Shown in pieces: positions 44,145-53,777 of a stretch of DNA of 64,000 bases. The translations under genes and the position numbers were made by a program. Every line of letters begins with the position of its first letter. Within the stretch, counting starts at the first letter, position 1. Location: NCBI RefSeq assembly GCF_017883985.1, contig NZ_PRDG01000006.1:48119-112118 (forward strand), given 5' to 3'. The notes under the pieces were generated by a model that saw only the letters and a list, made by a program, of their open reading frames with translations, made no database searches and was not told the DNA's origin. Source of the stretch: Streptococcus oricebi. Lineage in GTDB: Bacteria > Bacillota > Bacilli > Lactobacillales > Streptococcaceae.

Positions 44145-45611
44145 ATGAAAGGAATGAAAAAAAGAAAAGGTTTTTCTCTGACAGAAGTGGTTATTTCCCT
44201 TATCTTGATTGCAACAGTGGTTATGGCACTCTTGACCTTCTTCTCTGACGGTTTTTCCAATATTTTTCAACTGAGAAAGCAAAATGCTATTAACTTTAAG
44301 ATTCAGGAAAAATTTGAGACAGACTTGGCCAGAATTAAGAAAGATGGAGGAACGGGGACCGAGATTGAACGTTTTAACTACAAGGTAGGTAATAGTAGCT
44401 ATTCGGTAGATGTTAAGGGAGAGACTTTCTCCTATGACGATAACGTTAAAAAGATGAGGCTCTTTGTTGCTAATCAAAAGGAAAGCGTGCTAGAAATTCC
44501 TAAGGAATTAGATGTACAAATTCCCAACTCTAAACGCTACTATTATTTAGGGGACAAAATCCCTGATGGCTTGGCTGAACTTAAGGAAAAGGATAAGTCC
44601 AATGTGCGGATAGATGTTGAATCTACTTGGTTCCTTAGTCACCGCGACATTGAGAGTGAAGGTAAGGATATTGTTACCGTAGGTAGCCAAGGATTTGTTA
44701 CTCCTTTTGCTACTTCGCGTCTTGTCTTACCAGATCTTTTGAAAGATTTCTCGGTGAAATCTAGTAGCAATTCAGGTTTTACAGTTACTAATAATATGTT
44801 GGGACGTTACTTGACTTTTGCAGGTCGGGCCATTAACTCTTATGGACGGGTTGGTAATTACCAAGAGGCGGACCACCGTATTTGGGTAATGGGTATGCCT
44901 GTTGTTAAAAATCTGAAACTCCATACGGATTTGGACTTGGCTCTTTATAAGAATAATGATGGAACTAAGGGAGCCATTCCGACCAACAATCAAGCCTATA
45001 CTAATGTAGAGGTTATGGATTATAAACATGACAAGATCTATGGTGGAGGCATCCCTGTAGAAAGTGTCTATGAGGAAAAACTAAAACAAACTAGGCAGCT
45101 TATGGAACTGGGAGATAAACCTATCCATTTTAGTGGTCAAAACTTTGCTAGTGGTATGACAACCTCTGTCTTGATTGCCAATCGTGTTCAAACGGGTTCT
45201 CTTTTAACTTATAAAATGGACAATACAATGACTTGGAGTATTGACTTAACTCGGGAAGGAAAACTGAATTTAAAAACAGTTGACACTACTGGTTTAAATA
45301 CGGAAGGACAGGTCGTAGTTCCGACAAATATTTCTTATGACCAGGACAATGCCATTCAAGTCCGAAGTTCTAAGGATAATACGAATGTCAAGTTAGAGAT
45401 TTTTATCAATGGTACACTAGCTCATACCCAGAACTTAAAATTGTCGGGACGTGCTGGTAATAAGAATGTAACACATAATGTGAATGCGGGTATTGTCTAC
45501 TTTAGCGGGAACACCTACATCAACGAATTTGCCATTCACGAGGACGCCTTGACTGATACTAATATCAAGGCAGTTGCTGACTACTTCGCCAACAAATATC
45601 AAGCTAAATAA
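44145..45611 (+). CDS. pilC: Modular minor pilin with LamG/concanavalin-like domain (PilC-like)
   Basis: A 488-residue pilin: leader MKGMKKRKG, then FSLTEVVISLILIATVVMAL. After a pilin module comes a C-terminal jelly-roll resembling LamG/lectin domains (about 285-485; DNTMTWSIDLTREGKL, VKLEIFINGTLAHTQNLKLSG, GIVYFSGNTYINEFAIHEDALTD). The domain ending 'ALTDTNIKAVADYFANKY' is usual for laminin-G-like modules. A glycan- or protein-binding tip adhesin is likely. ATG 44145 follows GAGGAG. Confidence 0.85.
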   Translation: MKGMKKRKGFSLTEVVISLILIATVVMALLTFFSDGFSNIFQLRKQNAINFKIQEKFETDLARIKKDGGTGTEIERFNYKVGNSSYSVDVKGETFSYDDNVKKMRLFVANQKESVLEIPKELDVQIPNSKRYYYLGDKIPDGLAELKEKDKSNVRIDVESTWFLSHRDIESEGKDIVTVGSQGFVTPFATSRLVLPDLLKDFSVKSSSNSGFTVTNNMLGRYLTFAGRAINSYGRVGNYQEADHRIWVMGMPVVKNLKLHTDLDLALYKNNDGTKGAIPTNNQAYTNVEVMDYKHDKIYGGGIPVESVYEEKLKQTRQLMELGDKPIHFSGQNFASGMTTSVLIANRVQTGSLLTYKMDNTMTWSIDLTREGKLNLKTVDTTGLNTEGQVVVPTNISYDQDNAIQVRSSKDNTNVKLEIFINGTLAHTQNLKLSGRAGNKNVTHNVNAGIVYFSGNTYINEFAIHEDALTDTNIKAVADYFANKYQAK

Positions 45612-45644
45612 AGCGCAGAAAGGAAGATTTAAAAGGGGAGAATT

Positions 45645-46967
45645 ATGGGAAAAAGTATGTTTTCATCCAAGCGGGGCAAGGACTCCGTTGAGGGTGAAGA
45701 AAAAGTTAAAAAGGAAAGTTTTTTAGGAAAGTTAAATAAGCCACTTTTTTCTAAGGATAAGAAGGACCAAGATGACTTTTATCTGGAGGAAGAAGAGGTC
45801 GAGCAGGTCGAGGAAAAGAAAACTTCTTTTCTGGACAAGCTCAATCAACCTCTCCTATCTAAGGACAAGGGAGCGGCTAAGAAGAAGGTTAAAAAGGCAG
45901 TGCCTAGCCAGCCTTATACCATGTTTGGAAAGCCCATTAAGGGCAATCTAATGGCTATTGACTTGGCTGATGATAGTGTCCGGGTGGCTGTGGCTAAGCA
46001 AAGGCGTCTAGACTTGGAAATCGTCTTGACTGTCAGTGCACCCCTACCTCCTGGTGTGGTGCAGGCTGGACAAATCTTGGATCCGATGACTCTCAAGGAT
46101 GTCCTGCTCCAGCTCATGGACGACTATACCATCAATGCTAAGTATGCTTTCTTTTCTATCAACAACTCTAATATCATCGCTCGGATGGTGCCGGTATCGG
46201 CTGCTGTCGCAGAGGAGGACCTAGAAGGTCTGCTCTCTTACGAATTGCAACAGTACTTGGATATTGATCCAACAGCCTATGCCATTCAATATGAGGATAT
46301 GGGTCAAATCATGGCTCTTGGAGCAGATGAGAATGAGCGCAACCTGCGGGTTTACGCTGTGCCTCGGGGCTTGATTGAGCAGTATCTCAACCTGGCTAAT
46401 GAGCTCAAGTTGGTTCCTTATGCCTTTGACCTCCAGTCCAACACCTTGGAAAAATGGTTGAGCAGGGTAGAGGCCATCAACAATCGGGCCAAGTATCTGA
46501 CAGAAAAGAATGTCGGCATGATTCACTTGACCAAGAACTCTATCGACGTCTATCTCTACTCTAAGGGTAAGTTTGTAACTAGTAACTACCTACCAAGTGG
46601 CTATGAGCAGCTAGAGGATATGGCCACATCGTCCAATATCCAAAATCTATCAGCCATCGCTTCTGGTGAGGTGGACGAACGCATGGTCAAGCATGCCTTG
46701 GATTCTTGGTTGGGAGATGCTAGAAGTCATATCCTGAACACAGAAAACTTCTTTATGGGCTCTACCCAGGGCGAGATGATTGATGCTTTCTATGTCTATG
46801 GAAATGAAGACATCTGCTGGCAGTTGGCTGCGATTTTGCGGCGGGATATGAACCGGGAAATCGAGTCAATCGACAGTGCAGACTGTGAACATGTGACTTG
46901 GGATGCCAGTCTAGACTTTGCGTCTGACTATATCCCAGCGACCGCTATGCTGATTAGGAGGGCCTAA
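45645..46967 (+). CDS. pilM: Type IV pilus assembly protein PilM (actin-like)
   Basis: A 440-residue cytosolic actin-like ATPase-fold protein, from LMAIDLADDSVRVAVAKQ to the C-terminal DYIPATAMLIRRA. It has an unusual charged N-terminal extension of about 95 residues with two copies of a motif, SFLGKLNKPLFSKDK and SFLDKLNQPLLSKDK. PilM normally binds the PilN N-terminus (LNFF here) to link ATPases with the inner-membrane complex. Three bases separate it from pilN. Confidence 0.92.
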   Translation: MGKSMFSSKRGKDSVEGEEKVKKESFLGKLNKPLFSKDKKDQDDFYLEEEEVEQVEEKKTSFLDKLNQPLLSKDKGAAKKKVKKAVPSQPYTMFGKPIKGNLMAIDLADDSVRVAVAKQRRLDLEIVLTVSAPLPPGVVQAGQILDPMTLKDVLLQLMDDYTINAKYAFFSINNSNIIARMVPVSAAVAEEDLEGLLSYELQQYLDIDPTAYAIQYEDMGQIMALGADENERNLRVYAVPRGLIEQYLNLANELKLVPYAFDLQSNTLEKWLSRVEAINNRAKYLTEKNVGMIHLTKNSIDVYLYSKGKFVTSNYLPSGYEQLEDMATSSNIQNLSAIASGEVDERMVKHALDSWLGDARSHILNTENFFMGSTQGEMIDAFYVYGNEDICWQLAAILRRDMNREIESIDSADCEHVTWDASLDFASDYIPATAMLIRRA

Positions 46968-46969
46968 CC

Positions 46970-47572
46970 ATGAGAGATTTAAACTTTTTTTCAAGCTATC
47001 ATACGCCCCCTAAGAAGTCTAGCCCACTTCGTTTGGCGCTAATCGGTGGGGGAAGCGCTGCTGCTGCCTTGTTTGTTTTAGCAGCCATCTTTTTCCAACT
47101 GTCCAATATGGACTATCAAAAGAAAATTGCGGATGCTGAAAACATGCTCAAGAGTCCAGAAATGGCCGAGCAGTTGACAGCGGTCAGTGAGACGGAAAAT
47201 AAAATTGCCACCGTTAAAAATGACCAAGTTCTCTTTAAAAATCTAGAAGGGGACTTCCAACGCATTCATCGTGTCAATAGGAGTTTCTTGGAGTTCCTGA
47301 ATAAAAAGGTAACTCGTAACCTGGTCTTTAATGATATTAAGGTCAACTATGACTCTGTTGAGATTCAAGGAAGTTCGAGAGAACGTCTATCAATCGCTAA
47401 GTTTGAGGAGGAATTGCGGAAAACCGATAAGTTCAACCATATTATTGTTAGTGACATTGAAAACAAGGATGACGGTGGGGCAGCCAATGTTGCTCCTGAC
47501 GATCCAAACAAGGACATCTATAACTTTAATATTAAAATTATAACGAAGGATGTGGATTTCAATGACAAATAA
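46970..47572 (+). CDS. pilN: Type IV pilus assembly protein PilN
   Basis: A 200-residue bitopic protein: short cytosolic MRDLNFFSSYHTPPKK (PilM-binding), one membrane helix (about 21-42), then coiled-coil and a ferredoxin-like domain. Overlaps pilO by 11 bases. Confidence 0.9.
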   Translation: MRDLNFFSSYHTPPKKSSPLRLALIGGGSAAAALFVLAAIFFQLSNMDYQKKIADAENMLKSPEMAEQLTAVSETENKIATVKNDQVLFKNLEGDFQRIHRVNRSFLEFLNKKVTRNLVFNDIKVNYDSVEIQGSSRERLSIAKFEEELRKTDKFNHIIVSDIENKDDGGAANVAPDDPNKDIYNFNIKIITKDVDFNDK

Positions 47573-49121
47573 TACGGAGAAAAAGAAGGGGTTTCTAGGA
47601 AACTTAAACGAACGGGAAAGAAAAATTATTACAGTACTGGGAGCTGGTGTGGTGGTCGGCCTGGCTGGTCTGATGATTAACGGTATGTACACCAAAAACA
47701 GCCAGTTGTCAGAGGAATATCAAACCATTAAATTGGAATTGGACGGAAAAACCTCCAAGATTAACCAAAAGGCCAACCTGACCAAGCAGTTGACCAAGCT
47801 CAACTCTGAAGCTCTGAAACAAGCTTCCAAGTACTACGGCGATACCAATCAAGGGGAATTTATCTATCTGATTGATGACTTTATCAATAAGAGTAAGATT
47901 ACCCTGAAAAAGGTCAACTTTAATGAAACAACTGAGCTAGAGTTTCCAGAGTCTAAGGACACTCGCGAAACCAAGAAGAAGGATACGACTTCGACTGACT
48001 CTAAGAACGCGACTACCTCAGCTAGCTCTGGCGCGACTTCAACTAGCTCAAGCACCAGCAGCTCAAGTAGTTCGGCTACTTCAAGCAGTTCAGAGACTTC
48101 AGCTAGCTCTAGTGACACCAATGCTAGTTCGACTGCCAGCAGCTCAACTAGCACACAGGCAGAGGGCAAGCCTTATGAAAACACCAACATCACGCAGATG
48201 ACTGCGGATATTGAGTTTCGTGGGACCTATACCCAGGTCTTGGCCCTGCTTGATTTGATTGATAAAAACCAACAAACTATTGTTTCTAGTGAATTGGAGC
48301 TCAATGAGCCAGAACATACTGGTAAAGAAGACAATGACCCAATTCAGGACGGAAAGATTAAGCTACGTTTCTACCAGGTGCAAGATGTGGAACGCTATGT
48401 GTCTAAGCCGGTCAGCATGATTGAAAAGACACCGATTCCATTTGCTAACTTGGTTTCGCCATTTGCTCGTCCAGTCTGGCTGGCTAATAAGCCAAGTTCT
48501 GACGTTGTGGACAACTCAAATGGGAATGCTTCAACAACCAATAATCTGGGAGAAGGTCTTGGCTCTGCCAATAGCAATCTATCACCGTCTTACCTAGAAC
48601 AGCTAAATAGCCTATCTAGCAATAATGGTTTGTCGGCTTACTTTAACTCATCAACGATTTATAATTTTGAATCAGATTTGAAATTGACCCAAGACAGCAG
48701 CAAGCCTGCTGGTGATGTCGGTGTTGATCGGACCGACTTCTTGGAGGGTGCAGGCTCAAATGTTCTCAAACTGCCAGCAACCAAGGGAACAACTCTCTTT
48801 GAAATGCAGTTTGCAGCACCATTTGTCACCTTGAATGACCAGCCAGAAAACATCAACTTCTCTATGTCCCTCTCTAATGAATGGAAGGGCAAGGTCGGTA
48901 TGATTGTTAAAAATTCTAGCGGTCAGAAAATCTACCTGCACTTATTGCAACCGACAAATTGGACTGGCTGGCGGGAAATCGGCTTTAATCCAGCAAATAT
49001 CCCAGGCTTTAGCTATCCAATGACTATTTTAGGATTCTACTTTGAAACACCTTCAGGTAACAGTCCTGAAACGACGATTAAACTAGACAATTTAGCAGTG
49101 AGTCATCTTACAACAAATTAA
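47562..49121 (+). CDS. pilO: Type IV pilus assembly protein PilO-like, with Ser-rich insert
   Basis: A 519-residue protein, far longer than the usual 200 or so. One membrane helix (about 22-40), a coiled-coil, a Ser/Thr-rich low-complexity region (about 145-205), a ferredoxin-like half (ADIEFRGTYTQVLALLDLI), and a beta-rich C-terminal domain (about 330-515; KLPATKGTTLFEMQFAAPFV). The C-terminal part is unlike standard PilO and could reach into the cell wall. ATG 47562 is chosen over a GTG at 47550. Confidence 0.82.
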   Translation: MTNNTEKKKGFLGNLNERERKIITVLGAGVVVGLAGLMINGMYTKNSQLSEEYQTIKLELDGKTSKINQKANLTKQLTKLNSEALKQASKYYGDTNQGEFIYLIDDFINKSKITLKKVNFNETTELEFPESKDTRETKKKDTTSTDSKNATTSASSGATSTSSSTSSSSSSATSSSSETSASSSDTNASSTASSSTSTQAEGKPYENTNITQMTADIEFRGTYTQVLALLDLIDKNQQTIVSSELELNEPEHTGKEDNDPIQDGKIKLRFYQVQDVERYVSKPVSMIEKTPIPFANLVSPFARPVWLANKPSSDVVDNSNGNASTTNNLGEGLGSANSNLSPSYLEQLNSLSSNNGLSAYFNSSTIYNFESDLKLTQDSSKPAGDVGVDRTDFLEGAGSNVLKLPATKGTTLFEMQFAAPFVTLNDQPENINFSMSLSNEWKGKVGMIVKNSSGQKIYLHLLQPTNWTGWREIGFNPANIPGFSYPMTILGFYFETPSGNSPETTIKLDNLAVSHLTTN

Positions 49122-49153
49122 GATGAAGAAAAATTAGATATGGTGGAGATCAG

Positions 49154-50242
49154 ATGACATATTTACTATTTTTTGGATTAGCATTTATTATACTGCATAC
49201 GATCAGTATCTTATTTGTGACGAAACTTTCATTGGCTAAGCGCTTCTTTCTGGCTGGCTGGATGATGCTTTTCGTCCTCGACATTCCAATTTTTTATCAG
49301 TATTTTCCAGGTCTCTTTTTCGGCTTAGCCTGTGTAGTGGCCCTCGGTGTGTATGTCACTGTTCTCTTTTCATCCGAATTGTCCTTTGGTAAGAAGAAAA
49401 AGAAGTTTTCTTCCCTGCAAGGGCAAACCATGGTGATTAGTCAGCCGGTGAAAAAGAGCCGTTCAGACAAGGCGAGAGCTAGCAAGGAAGAGAGTAAGAG
49501 CCCCAAGCGGGCCCAGTCTCAAGCAGCTACTCCTAAGCCTAAGGTTCAGGAGCCTGTCTTGACCATCAAGGAGCAAAAGGTGACCTTGCCAAGCTTTGAG
49601 GAGACCTTGAGCGAAGTTTCGGTCCAGTCTGAAACCTTGGCCCGTCTAGAAGCCTCTAGGCAGTCAGAGACCCAGGAAATCGACCACCTGGTGCAGGACA
49701 CCTTGCAGCAAATTGATGCCCTCTTTTCAAAGGAGAGCCAGGAAGTTGCTGCTGTTAAGCCTGAGCCTCAAGCTAAGGCAGCAGTAGTCGAGCCTGTGGA
49801 AAGCCCAGCGCCAACTTCTTCTTATGAGGAAGAATTGGCCAAGGTTTCTCTGGAGGACCTCTTCTTTGAAAGCAAGAGTTCAGCAGAGCCTGTCCAAGAG
49901 GCAATGGCAGAAAGTCTGGCAGAAGAGCCAGATGCCCTGCGTCAGGAGATTGAGGAAATCTTGGATCAGCATACAGCGGACAAGGCGCCAACTAGCCCTA
50001 GTCCTCTGGCTGAGCAAGAAGACCCACAAAATACCCAGGAAGAACGTGGTTTCTACTTCCAGTTCTTGATGTATGAGAGCAAGGAATTGGCAGCCATGGG
50101 AGACTACCAAGAGGCGGTAGACTACCTCAAGGAAATTTTAGTGGAGAGCGAAGACAGAGAGCTTCGTATCCAGGCCTTAGAGTTGTTAGAGACAATCTAT
50201 ACAACCTTGTACCAACCAAAGCTGAAAGAATCAGCCTTATAG
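49154..50242 (+). CDS. Pilus-locus membrane protein with C-terminal TPR-like helices
   Basis: A 362-residue protein with two to three N-terminal hydrophobic helices (about 1-72), a long charged, Pro/Glu/Ala-rich linker (80-300), and a C-terminal helical hairpin set (YESKELAAMGDYQEAVDYLKEILVESEDRELRIQALELLETIY) that looks TPR-like. No PilP lipobox. Position after pilMNO suggests an assembly or scaffold role. S. sanguinis has accessory pil genes of unknown role at such positions; a one-to-one match is not claimed. Confidence 0.7.
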   Translation: MTYLLFFGLAFIILHTISILFVTKLSLAKRFFLAGWMMLFVLDIPIFYQYFPGLFFGLACVVALGVYVTVLFSSELSFGKKKKKFSSLQGQTMVISQPVKKSRSDKARASKEESKSPKRAQSQAATPKPKVQEPVLTIKEQKVTLPSFEETLSEVSVQSETLARLEASRQSETQEIDHLVQDTLQQIDALFSKESQEVAAVKPEPQAKAAVVEPVESPAPTSSYEEELAKVSLEDLFFESKSSAEPVQEAMAESLAEEPDALRQEIEEILDQHTADKAPTSPSPLAEQEDPQNTQEERGFYFQFLMYESKELAAMGDYQEAVDYLKEILVESEDRELRIQALELLETIYTTLYQPKLKESAL

Positions 50243-50260
50243 AAAAATAGAAGGGTTTAG

Positions 50261-51706
50261 ATGATTATGAAAAGTTGTAAGACAATTATCGGAACGGTGA
50301 TTATTGAAATCGAAAAAGGAACCGGTTTGGGTGAAATTCATCAGGTTTTGGTTGATGAAGGTATGCTCTTGTCCAACCACCCCTTGACCTTTGTGGTCAA
50401 GTCCAACCAGCCAGACCAGCCTTATGCGCTCCTGCCAGGTCGCAATATTCATGGTATCGGTGACTTTGCGGTTATGGTGGAAAATAGTTCTGCCCTGCAA
50501 GATATTGATGAGGCGGCCCTCAAGGTCTTGAATGACAAGCAAGGGGCAGTCTTTGATGAAATGGTTATCACCATTGACGGAAATAAAATCGGTCGGGTGG
50601 TGGACTACCATATTGATGACCAGCATGAGATTGGTTTCTTGATTGTCCAGCCAGAGGACGCTTCTGCGGATATTCAAATTCCTAAGTCACGTATCTTGAT
50701 GGTCGGCAAAGAATACATTATCCTAAATGAAGAAAAGGCTATGTCTGTCGTGGCTGAAAGCCCAGTGCCAGTCCGCCAAGAGGCAGCTAGCCCGGTTTTA
50801 GAAGTGGTGGAGCCAAGCCCAGTAGTGGAAGAAGCTCCAGTGGTGGCTGAGGAAGTTTCTGCTCCTGTTCAAGAAGAAAGCTTGCTAGCAGAGGCTGCTC
50901 CAGTAGCGCCCCTTGCAGAAGCTCCTATTGAGCCAGCGGTAGAAGTAGTTGAACCAGTTGCTGAAGTAGTAGCTGAACCAAGTCCAGTCGCTGAGCCAGT
51001 GGTAGAAGACAGTTCTGACTTTGAGCCTCTTGTTCAAGAAACCCCACAAGAAGCCCCAGTCGCAGCAAGCCCAGCAGCCCAAGTAGAAAGCAGCAAGCCA
51101 GCTAGCTTTGAAGAGGTGCTAGGTGATGATAACTTCGATTTGGACGCTATGTTGGCTGAGCTGTACGCTAAGCCAGCTTTAGAGCCAAGTCCTGCTCCAC
51201 AAGCGGCAGTTGCTGAACCAGCTGCTCAAGCAGTAGTCGAGCCAGTGGTAGAAGCAGTAGCACCCGTTGCAGAGCCAGTTGCTGAAGTAGTTGCTCCAGT
51301 AGCAGAAGCGGTGGTTGAGCCTGTGGCTCCAGTGGCACCTGTTGCCCAAGAAGTCGCTGAGCCAGCTGAAACTGGCCGCAAGATGTCGCTAGAAGAAGCT
51401 TTTGCCAGCATTCCTTCTGTCAAGCAGGATGAATTTTCAGCAAAAACTCCAGAAAAGCCAGCGGAAAAAGTAGAAACAGCTAGCACTAAGCGAGTGGTGC
51501 CTATCACTTACTTGAACAATGAAGGAAGCACCTTTCTTAATGAACAAAAACGTCTCTTGCTAGGCAAGAAATTGCAAAAAGACTTGGTAAGCACAGACGG
51601 CAATACTGTTCTTTACTCAGGTGACACTGTGACCGATGAAACAATCGACTTGTTGCGTCGGATCGACCGCAAACTGCTGGTTCGTTTAGCAGAATGTGTG
51701 GTATAA
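50261..51706 (+). CDS. Pilus-locus PRC-barrel-like protein with PEVA-rich linker
   Basis: A 481-residue protein without membrane segments. The N-terminal portion (about 85-155) with NKIGRVVDYHIDDQHEIGFLIVQP resembles a PRC-barrel. A long Pro-Glu-Val-Ala repeat region (160-390) follows; then a C-terminal domain (LLLGKKLQKDLVSTDGNTVLYSGDTVTDETIDLLRRIDRKLL) of the small beta type seen at the ends of signalling proteins. Likely cytosolic scaffold for pilus assembly. Function unassigned. Confidence 0.65.
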   Translation: MIMKSCKTIIGTVIIEIEKGTGLGEIHQVLVDEGMLLSNHPLTFVVKSNQPDQPYALLPGRNIHGIGDFAVMVENSSALQDIDEAALKVLNDKQGAVFDEMVITIDGNKIGRVVDYHIDDQHEIGFLIVQPEDASADIQIPKSRILMVGKEYIILNEEKAMSVVAESPVPVRQEAASPVLEVVEPSPVVEEAPVVAEEVSAPVQEESLLAEAAPVAPLAEAPIEPAVEVVEPVAEVVAEPSPVAEPVVEDSSDFEPLVQETPQEAPVAASPAAQVESSKPASFEEVLGDDNFDLDAMLAELYAKPALEPSPAPQAAVAEPAAQAVVEPVVEAVAPVAEPVAEVVAPVAEAVVEPVAPVAPVAQEVAEPAETGRKMSLEEAFASIPSVKQDEFSAKTPEKPAEKVETASTKRVVPITYLNNEGSTFLNEQKRLLLGKKLQKDLVSTDGNTVLYSGDTVTDETIDLLRRIDRKLLVRLAECVV

Positions 51707-51707
51707 G

Positions 51708-52751
51708 ATGAAGTTCAATCTTAAGAAATATCAAAAGATACTACCAGTAGGACTACTATCCGTTTTCCTACTGGGTAGTTTGCTTTATGTGGTCCTCTTT
51801 TACCGGCCAACCTTGGACATGAGTATCAAGGACCAGCCAGTTATCAAGGTGGAGTCTAGAAGCCAGGCTGAAATTGAAGTCTACAAGGAGTTGCCTTACA
51901 AAGCGACTTTTAATTTAACAACAGGTGAAAGTTTCGCCATGGATATGCGTTTTTTGGGCTTGAGTTATTTTTCTGAAAATGAGCTCAAACGCCTAGACGC
52001 CATTTCCAGCAAGTCCTTCTGGGGCAAGTTTACGCCATTTTTTGATACCAAGCAAAAGCAGTTGATTTCTATTTATCCTAATCGGATGTTTTGGCTCGCT
52101 CCGCTTAACAAGACCCTGGATAGCCATCCAGAATTGCTCAAGCAAGAGCCTACGACCAACTATCTGACGGTAGACGCTGAGGGCAATCTAATCATTGCCG
52201 ATGCCATTCCTGGCTATCAGATTGACAAGGAAGCCTTCATCAAGGCGGCAAATGAAATCACAAAGACCGGTAAGTTTAATGAGATTAGCCTAGAAAGTAG
52301 CGCCCTAGCAGCAGAGAGTCAGGCTGAGACCCTGGCCCAGTATCCAAATCTTCTGCAAAAGAGCGAATTTCCCCTGTCCAGCGAGTACATTCCCCAGCAT
52401 AATTTAAAGACTGGTTTGCAGAAGATGCAAAACATCTATATCGCAGCTGGTGAGACCCTGACGGTCTCTGACTTACTAGGCAAGCTAGATGCCTCTTCTG
52501 GCTATCTGGCTACTAAGGATAAAAAAGGAAAAGATGTCTACGGACTTGGAGTGGAGCAAATGATAGATGCCATTGAACAGCTCGCCCAGGCCAAGATGTC
52601 CGTCAAGTCCTACCGAGGACAGCACTTTAATATTGGAGATCCGGCTCAGGGCCTGACTCAATTAACGATTGAAAACAATACAGCAAATGATATGGTCTTT
52701 TCCTTATCAATAGAAGACGATAAACTGTCAGTTGTTTTGGCATCTAAATAA
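51708..52751 (+). CDS. Pilus-locus VanW/PG_binding_4-like membrane-anchored protein
   Basis: A 347-residue protein with an N-terminal membrane helix (about 12-32) and an extracellular part. IPGYQIDKEAFIKAANEITKTGK resembles the PG_binding_4 repeat; the C-terminal region (AAGETLTVSDLLGKLDASSGY, GLGVEQMIDAIEQLAQAKMSVKSYRGQHF, LTIENNTANDMVFSL) follows the order of VanW-domain motifs in diverged form. It could couple the pilus to peptidoglycan. ATG 51708 lies next to the preceding stop (TAAGATG), suggesting reinitiation. Confidence 0.6.
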   Translation: MKFNLKKYQKILPVGLLSVFLLGSLLYVVLFYRPTLDMSIKDQPVIKVESRSQAEIEVYKELPYKATFNLTTGESFAMDMRFLGLSYFSENELKRLDAISSKSFWGKFTPFFDTKQKQLISIYPNRMFWLAPLNKTLDSHPELLKQEPTTNYLTVDAEGNLIIADAIPGYQIDKEAFIKAANEITKTGKFNEISLESSALAAESQAETLAQYPNLLQKSEFPLSSEYIPQHNLKTGLQKMQNIYIAAGETLTVSDLLGKLDASSGYLATKDKKGKDVYGLGVEQMIDAIEQLAQAKMSVKSYRGQHFNIGDPAQGLTQLTIENNTANDMVFSLSIEDDKLSVVLASK

Positions 52752-52765
52752 TAAAGGATAGAGAG

Positions 52766-53545
52766 ATGATTGCAAGTTTAGTATTTATTTTAGGAGTTGT
52801 ATTTGGAAGCTTTTTCAATGTGGTGATTTATCGGGTCCCCTTAGAAAAAAGCGTTATGAAAGGCCGGTCCATGTGTCCCTCTTGTGGCCATGTCTTGACT
52901 GCTGGGGAGTTAATCCCTGTTCTGTCAATTATTATGCAAGGCTTTAAGTGTAAGCACTGCCAGCAGCCGATTTCACCTCGCTACTTGATTGTTGAGTTGT
53001 TGACGGGCTTTAGCTGGTTGGCTTCTTACCTAGCCTTTAGCAATCAAGGACCCTGGATGGTTGTTTCAGCTTGCTTGCTCGTTTCCCTCTGTATCATTAT
53101 TGGCTATATTGACTTTGATACCCAGTACATTTCAGATTCGGTACTCTTCTTTTTCTGGCTGCTCCGCTTAGGAGTCATCTACATGACTGGAGAGTCTTAT
53201 ATTGACATGCTTTGGGCCATGGGAGCAGGTGCTGCTCTTTATTCCCTGATTTACTTCGGGGCCAAGGCCTACTATAAGAAGGAAGCCTTTGGAATGGGGG
53301 ATATCTTTTATCTAACGGCTCTGGGTAGCTGGTTTACAGTCTACAATACCATTATTGTCGGTTATGGAGCCTTCTTTGTTGCTGGATTTATCCTACTTCT
53401 AGCAACCATCTTTAAGAAATTCAAATTTAAGTTAAAACAAGAAATTCCATTTGGACCAGCCATCAACGTCAAGTATGCCTCAGACAAGTCTTGGGCTGGA
53501 AAGATTATGATTCGGATTAGAAATTTTCTGACAGAGAAGCGCTAA
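52766..53545 (+). CDS. pilD: Prepilin peptidase PilD
   Basis: A 259-residue polytopic aspartic protease that cleaves and N-methylates prepilins. VFGSFFNVVIYRVP, a CPSC/CKHC zinc site and the two catalytic Asp residues (YIDFDTQYI and FGMGDIF) are present, with the PFGPAI motif near the C-terminus. Last gene of the pilus operon. The second Asp motif lacks the usual Lys (GMGDIFYL instead of GxGDxKL). Confidence 0.93.
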   Translation: MIASLVFILGVVFGSFFNVVIYRVPLEKSVMKGRSMCPSCGHVLTAGELIPVLSIIMQGFKCKHCQQPISPRYLIVELLTGFSWLASYLAFSNQGPWMVVSACLLVSLCIIIGYIDFDTQYISDSVLFFFWLLRLGVIYMTGESYIDMLWAMGAGAALYSLIYFGAKAYYKKEAFGMGDIFYLTALGSWFTVYNTIIVGYGAFFVAGFILLLATIFKKFKFKLKQEIPFGPAINVKYASDKSWAGKIMIRIRNFLTEKR

Positions 53546-53716
53546 GAGCTGTTTCTGTCAGGATCAGATAGGCGCAGAACTAGGTTGGGAGACTAGCAGA
53601 AAAAGATAAGGACTAGGACTTGGGAGAGTCTAGCCCAATATTTTGAGAAAGAAACCAATAAGACACAAGAAAACTATCTGCTAGCAGCCCTAGACCCTAG
53701 GATGCGCAGTCTTTCC

Positions 53717-53762
53717 AGAGTGGCCGACAAACCTTGGTGAAGGCTTGTCCCACTCTTTTTTT
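53717..53762 (+). terminator. Pilus operon terminator
   Basis: AGAGTGG/CCACTCT with inner GACAA/TTGTC and CCTT/AAGG pairings, followed by T7. Confidence 0.88.
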
Positions 53763-53777
53763 GAGAAGAGGAAAAGT

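Noticed and set aside
50885..51507. Antisense frames opposite the PEVA-rich linker
   Set aside because: Composition is an artefact of GCx/GTx/GAx repeats on the coding strand.
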